A stretch of 64,000 bases of DNA from Pohlia nutans (taxonomy: Eukaryota; Streptophyta; Bryopsida; Bryales; Mniaceae). The stretch lies in the NCBI GenBank assembly GCA_022496805.1, contig CM040086.1, positions 10,914,501 through 10,978,500 on the forward strand, given 5' to 3'. The first letter of the stretch is position 1. Each line of letters begins with the position of its first letter. Under the pieces are notes generated by a model. The model was not told the origin of the DNA. It saw only the letters and a list, made by a program, of their open reading frames with translations, and made no database searches. The translations under genes were made by a program, and so were the position numbers. Positions 62,039 through 64,000 of this stretch are shown here, piece by piece.

Positions 62039-64000
62039 TGAATGCCACTGCTTGATACTCCCAAGATCTGGACTGTAGACACCCAGCATGATTCCTCGAC
62101 GGGGCGTTCACATTTTAATGGTGGTATCTGGGGTCCACATCTCTTTTCTCTGAAGTCACTGATACTACGTGGTATTATTTCATCAAGGAGGACGTCATTA
62201 TATCTTAGCCCATCAGTACTTGAAGGCTTTCATCGTGTTTGTGTGGTTTTTGAGGTAAACGTTCAGAATCGGGCTTTTTCTGTTAAGTTGCAACAGTCTC
62301 TTACGTTTCAACTGGGATGAAACACAGTAGATGTTGCAACAGACGCTTCCTTCATCCCAGTCGCTGAGTATGTTGGCATCTTTAGTTTAAGCGTTGATGT
62401 CAATATTGCAGATTAGGGTCTTATCTAATGTCAGTGCCAGTGCCGGCACCAAATGTTGTGCCAATGTCAGTAATTTATGGGGTCCATGATCAGACCATTT
62501 CTGAAGACAGCGCTGTCAGTGTTTAATATTTGGATGTTTCTATTAGCCACTTTTCGGTATTTCGTCTCCATCCTAATGAATAATGACTAGAAATTCTAGA
62601 TCCAGAGTTACAATTTTTTCAACTATATAATTTCTTTGTAATAATCCCTTTACTTCGTTTATATATTTTACTCTGGCTCAACAATGTGCAGACACCTTTG
62701 AATTGTGGCAGGGCAGCAAATTCGCACAATATATCCTATTGGTATAACATATGCTATTGCGAGTAATTTCAATTTCGGAATGAAGAGTAAACACTGCACT
62801 TTGTTGAATCCATTTTTGACTTTCACAGAAAAGATTTATTTCAACAATTGCATTCAACTCTTGGGCTACAAAGCCAACAACTTTCTGAAGGTAAATTTGA
62901 CTTGAATCCATTTGTTCTTATAATCTTATTGTAAACTAGAAATGCTTGCTGTATTTCCCAGATGTAAGCAAAGAGCTCAATGAATGCTCTCCAAAGATGA
63001 TGTAGCTTTCAAACATCACTTCAATGTTGCACGAAGTGATGTGTGGTAATGTTGCAAAAGTTGATTTATTGGTCAGAAATGGGTTAGCACCTCACATCAA
63101 TGGTAGGACAGGTCCTTGTCAACATGAGCGGTTTTTCTCCTGATAATGGACCAGAATCCATGAGTGCTCCATCAGTAAGATATCCGGGCTAATAAGATGA
63201 AGGCTCTTGTAGTACGTCCATAGTAAATGGGTGAAGTTGGCACTTAGTTGGCAGGCCACAGTGATGCAGAAGAGAAAGGGACTCTGAAAAATGGGACTGC
63301 TAACTTATTACTGGTACTTCATCTTCCACTGTACTGTTCTGTACTGTACAGGACTTTGTCAAACTAAGTAGTGCATCAGTACTGATGGAGTTGCTACACA
63401 GTAACTTATTATTGCAATACAGTACTGAGAAATGCAGGGTCTTTTTCCCGCTGAAAGATATGTGCACCCAAAATGGACCCTGTCTTAAGAAAAACATGCA
63501 TAAAATGCAACACTAAAACCTAGATATTGATTGCATGAGATATACACCATGAGAACCTAAGGAGAACAATTTTGGATATACTTGTTTTCATACAATGTTC
63601 ATATAATACATGTTTGGAATATTTATTCACTTGCCAATAAGACCTGATGTAAATAATATGAGTTTGAGTGATAATAATAATAAATATACTTTATTGCTCT
63701 TAGTGGCAATTATGAGTGCATGTATCTTATTGCATTCATAACTCTTTTATATAACCTCTTTGGTAAACAATGTACATTCTAATGTACACATGCCAATGTA
63801 CATGAATTTAGCACTTGGCATGTGGACAGTGTCCAATAACATTTATGTACATTAGCATAATTATGTTTTCTGTAGATAGTAGAATGTGATATTCGAAAGT
63901 GTGATGACTTCTTCCATTATATTCATGAATTTGTCAGACTAGCGAGATATTAAACCCAGGGTCCTCATATAAAAGGCAAAACTCTAACATGGCATTATTT
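62039..64000. other. Importin-9 3' UTR and downstream DNA
   Basis: No further gene recognised. A perfect 10-bp stem (CACATGCCAA with TTGGCATGTG) lies at about 63788-63825 in AT-rich DNA. AAAAATGGGACTGCTAA near 63288 matches the tip of the dispersed repeat at the window start and 37.7 kb. Confidence 0.4.

Overview
This window is nuclear DNA from a land plant. Eight protein genes can be read through, seven with clear plant-type exon-intron structure. GT-AG introns are mostly 80 to 800 bp, and the gene set is typical of plants: a xyloglucan-xylosyltransferase-like GT34 enzyme, a class III peroxidase, a chloroplast BASS4 transporter, and the housekeeping proteins MON1, eIF2alpha and importin-9. 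A short plant-type telomere repeat lies in one intron. Medium-long introns and the style of the proteins suggest a non-seed plant, perhaps a bryophyte; that lineage call is inference and weak.

Layout. 1633-2558 (+) alkaline ceramidase; 3717-6512 (+) GT34 glycosyltransferase with a Stowaway MITE in intron 3; 6.5-15.8 kb is a gene-free transposon area with a Tourist-like MITE, a CACTA element carrying a nested hAT element, CACTA MITEs, an 84-bp satellite and a TTAA element; 15875-18190 (+) class III peroxidase; 19569-20039 (+) an intronless bacterial-type GNAT acetyltransferase; 21231-26660 (+) BASS4; 26.7-30.4 kb gene-free; 30431-36282 (-) MON1; 39644-42072 (-) eIF2alpha; 42.1-50.5 kb AT-rich and gene-free, with stacked and nested small transposons; 50575-62038 (+) importin-9, 32 exons; 62-64 kb downstream sequence with nothing recognisable. 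Every multi-exon model was assembled by hand. All joins keep frame, giving 258, 374, 326, 417, 656, 336 and 1045 residues, each plausible for its family.

The most striking content is not a gene. At least twelve short elements (about 0.22-0.59 kb) are flanked by TTAA and begin with inverted CCC(C)TWA ends, the signature of piggyBac-type transposition. Several sit inside introns, some within a few bases of splice sites. Many carry a small hairpin just inside one end whose sequence differs between copies while its pairing is kept. One copy sits inside an older foldback, and the opposite arm of that foldback shows the target before insertion, which supports TTAA as the duplicated target.

The genes are independent eukaryotic transcription units. 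They cover sphingolipid breakdown (ceramidase), cell-wall polymer assembly and cross-linking (GT34, peroxidase), plastid transport (BASS4), endosome-to-vacuole maturation (MON1), translation initiation (eIF2alpha) and nuclear import (importin-9). Nothing suggests a functional cluster.
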